DNA of 64,000 nt, from contig CAMFJD010000003.1 of the NCBI GenBank assembly GCA_945956935.1, positions 41,239 through 105,238 of the forward strand, given 5' to 3'. The notes beneath the pieces were generated by a model. The model was given only the letters and a program-made list of their open reading frames with translations, was not told the DNA's origin and ran no database searches. Positions 63,853 through 64,000 of this stretch are shown here, piece after piece. Made by a program: the position numbers and the translations under genes. The first letter of the stretch is position 1. Every line of letters begins with the position of its first letter. This DNA comes from an uncultured Bacillota bacterium. GTDB taxonomy: Bacteria > Bacillota_I > Bacilli_A > Culicoidibacterales > ZOR0006.

Positions 63853-63929
63853 TGGTGGACCCTACAGGACTCGAACCTGTGACCAATCGGTTATGAGCCG
63901 ATAGCTCTAACCAGCTGAGCTAAGGGTCC
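63853..63929 (-). tRNA. tRNA with anticodon CAT, probably Ile2 (else elongator Met)
   Basis: 77 bases including CCA. Acceptor GGACCCT/AGGGTCC, anticodon loop CTCATAA. The acceptor and loop resemble the Bacillus tRNA-Ile2 that TilS modifies to lysidine, as I recall; Met is the alternative. Confidence 0.85.
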
Positions 63930-63949
63930 ACGTATAAAAATAATATAAA

Positions 63950-64000
63950 TGGTAGCGGCGGAGAGACTTGAACTCCCGACCTTCCGGGTATGAACCGGAC
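63950..64000 (-). tRNA. tRNA with anticodon CAT, 3' part (probably elongator Met)
   Basis: The 3' portion includes CCA, T arm GGGAGTTCAAGTCTCTC and anticodon loop TTCATAC; the 5' part lies beyond base 64000. TTCATAC and CCGCCGCTACCA resemble Bacillus elongator tRNA-Met. Confidence 0.8.

Noticed and set aside
63688..63896. Two overlapping frames over tRNA-Ser and the CAT tRNA
   Set aside because: Spurious translations of tRNA genes (GFEPVTNRL type).
1..64000. CRISPR arrays, insertion sequences, prophage or plasmid origin
   Set aside because: No spaced direct-repeat array, transposase, integrase, terminal inverted repeats or iteron set was seen anywhere.

Overview
The window is a 64 kb piece of a low-GC Gram-positive (Bacillota) chromosome. 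The evidence is AT-rich spacers, strong AGGAGG ribosome binding sites, ATG/GTG/TTG starts, sigma-A promoters, and Bacilli-type gene sets: cdaA-cdaR-glmM, cmk-der-gpsA-hup, acpS-alr, fabT-acpP, class Ib nrdIEF, gapN and typA. The clostridial-style Ddl loop and a membrane-anchored MurF point to a deep-branching Bacilli or Erysipelotrichia-like lineage rather than Bacillus itself. The species cannot be named from this sequence. I saw no rRNA, insertion sequence, prophage or CRISPR array.

Layout. 1-3.4 kb: 5' end of pdxK, acpP with a FabT-like operator, fabT, a DnaQ-BRCT exonuclease and a HAD phosphatase. 3.4-7.6 kb: an operon reading leftwards, HMA-fold protein - acpS - alr - small membrane protein - tex. 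7.7-10.7 kb: relQ-type alarmone synthetase, alpha/beta hydrolase, and an ABC protein pair whose ATPase has lost key catalytic residues. 10.9-16.8 kb: cls, deoD, bcp-type peroxiredoxin, an anchored polysaccharide deacetylase with a coiled-coil membrane partner, and an ArsR/CDF metal efflux pair. 16.8-21.1 kb: hydrolase - membrane-anchored MurF - Nudix - ddl, a cell-wall precursor operon.

21.3-29.8 kb: GNAT, an OmpR-type two-component system, a YeiH-family exporter with an unusual leader, glmS, and an intact ABC exporter pair. A Pho-box-like promoter beside the two-component system appears to drive an unannotated RNA. 29.9-33.4 kb: cdaA-cdaR-glmM (c-di-AMP synthesis and its regulator with glucosamine metabolism). 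33.5-38.9 kb: a processive glycosyltransferase, tRNA-Gln/Cys/Leu, an AAA15-type ATPase overlapping a degenerate GT2 gene, and a cysteine-desulfurase homologue with Asp at the catalytic Cys position. 39-44 kb: hup, gpsA, der, cmk, a coiled-coil anchored protein and ferredoxin. 44.5-53.5 kb: gapN with a cre site, two tandem paralogous M23 endopeptidases, an orphan glgA, a U32 peptidase-like RNA-modification protein, VOC and small membrane proteins. 53.7-60.6 kb: both ribonucleotide reductases, anaerobic nrdDG and Mn-type nrdIEF, flanking an overlooked 44-codon membrane-protein gene. 60.9 kb to the end: typA, an MmcQ/YjbR protein, and a tRNA cluster running off the edge.

The main themes are envelope synthesis (alr, ddl, murF, glmS, glmM, cls, deacetylase, endopeptidases), nucleotide signalling (relQ, cdaA) and deoxynucleotide supply. 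The most notable observations are several proteins that keep a family fold but have lost its hallmark catalytic residues, and some unassigned regulatory or RNA structures. No single novel multi-gene system is certain. The AAA15/GT2 pair and the putative RNA with a Pho-box-like promoter are the best candidates.
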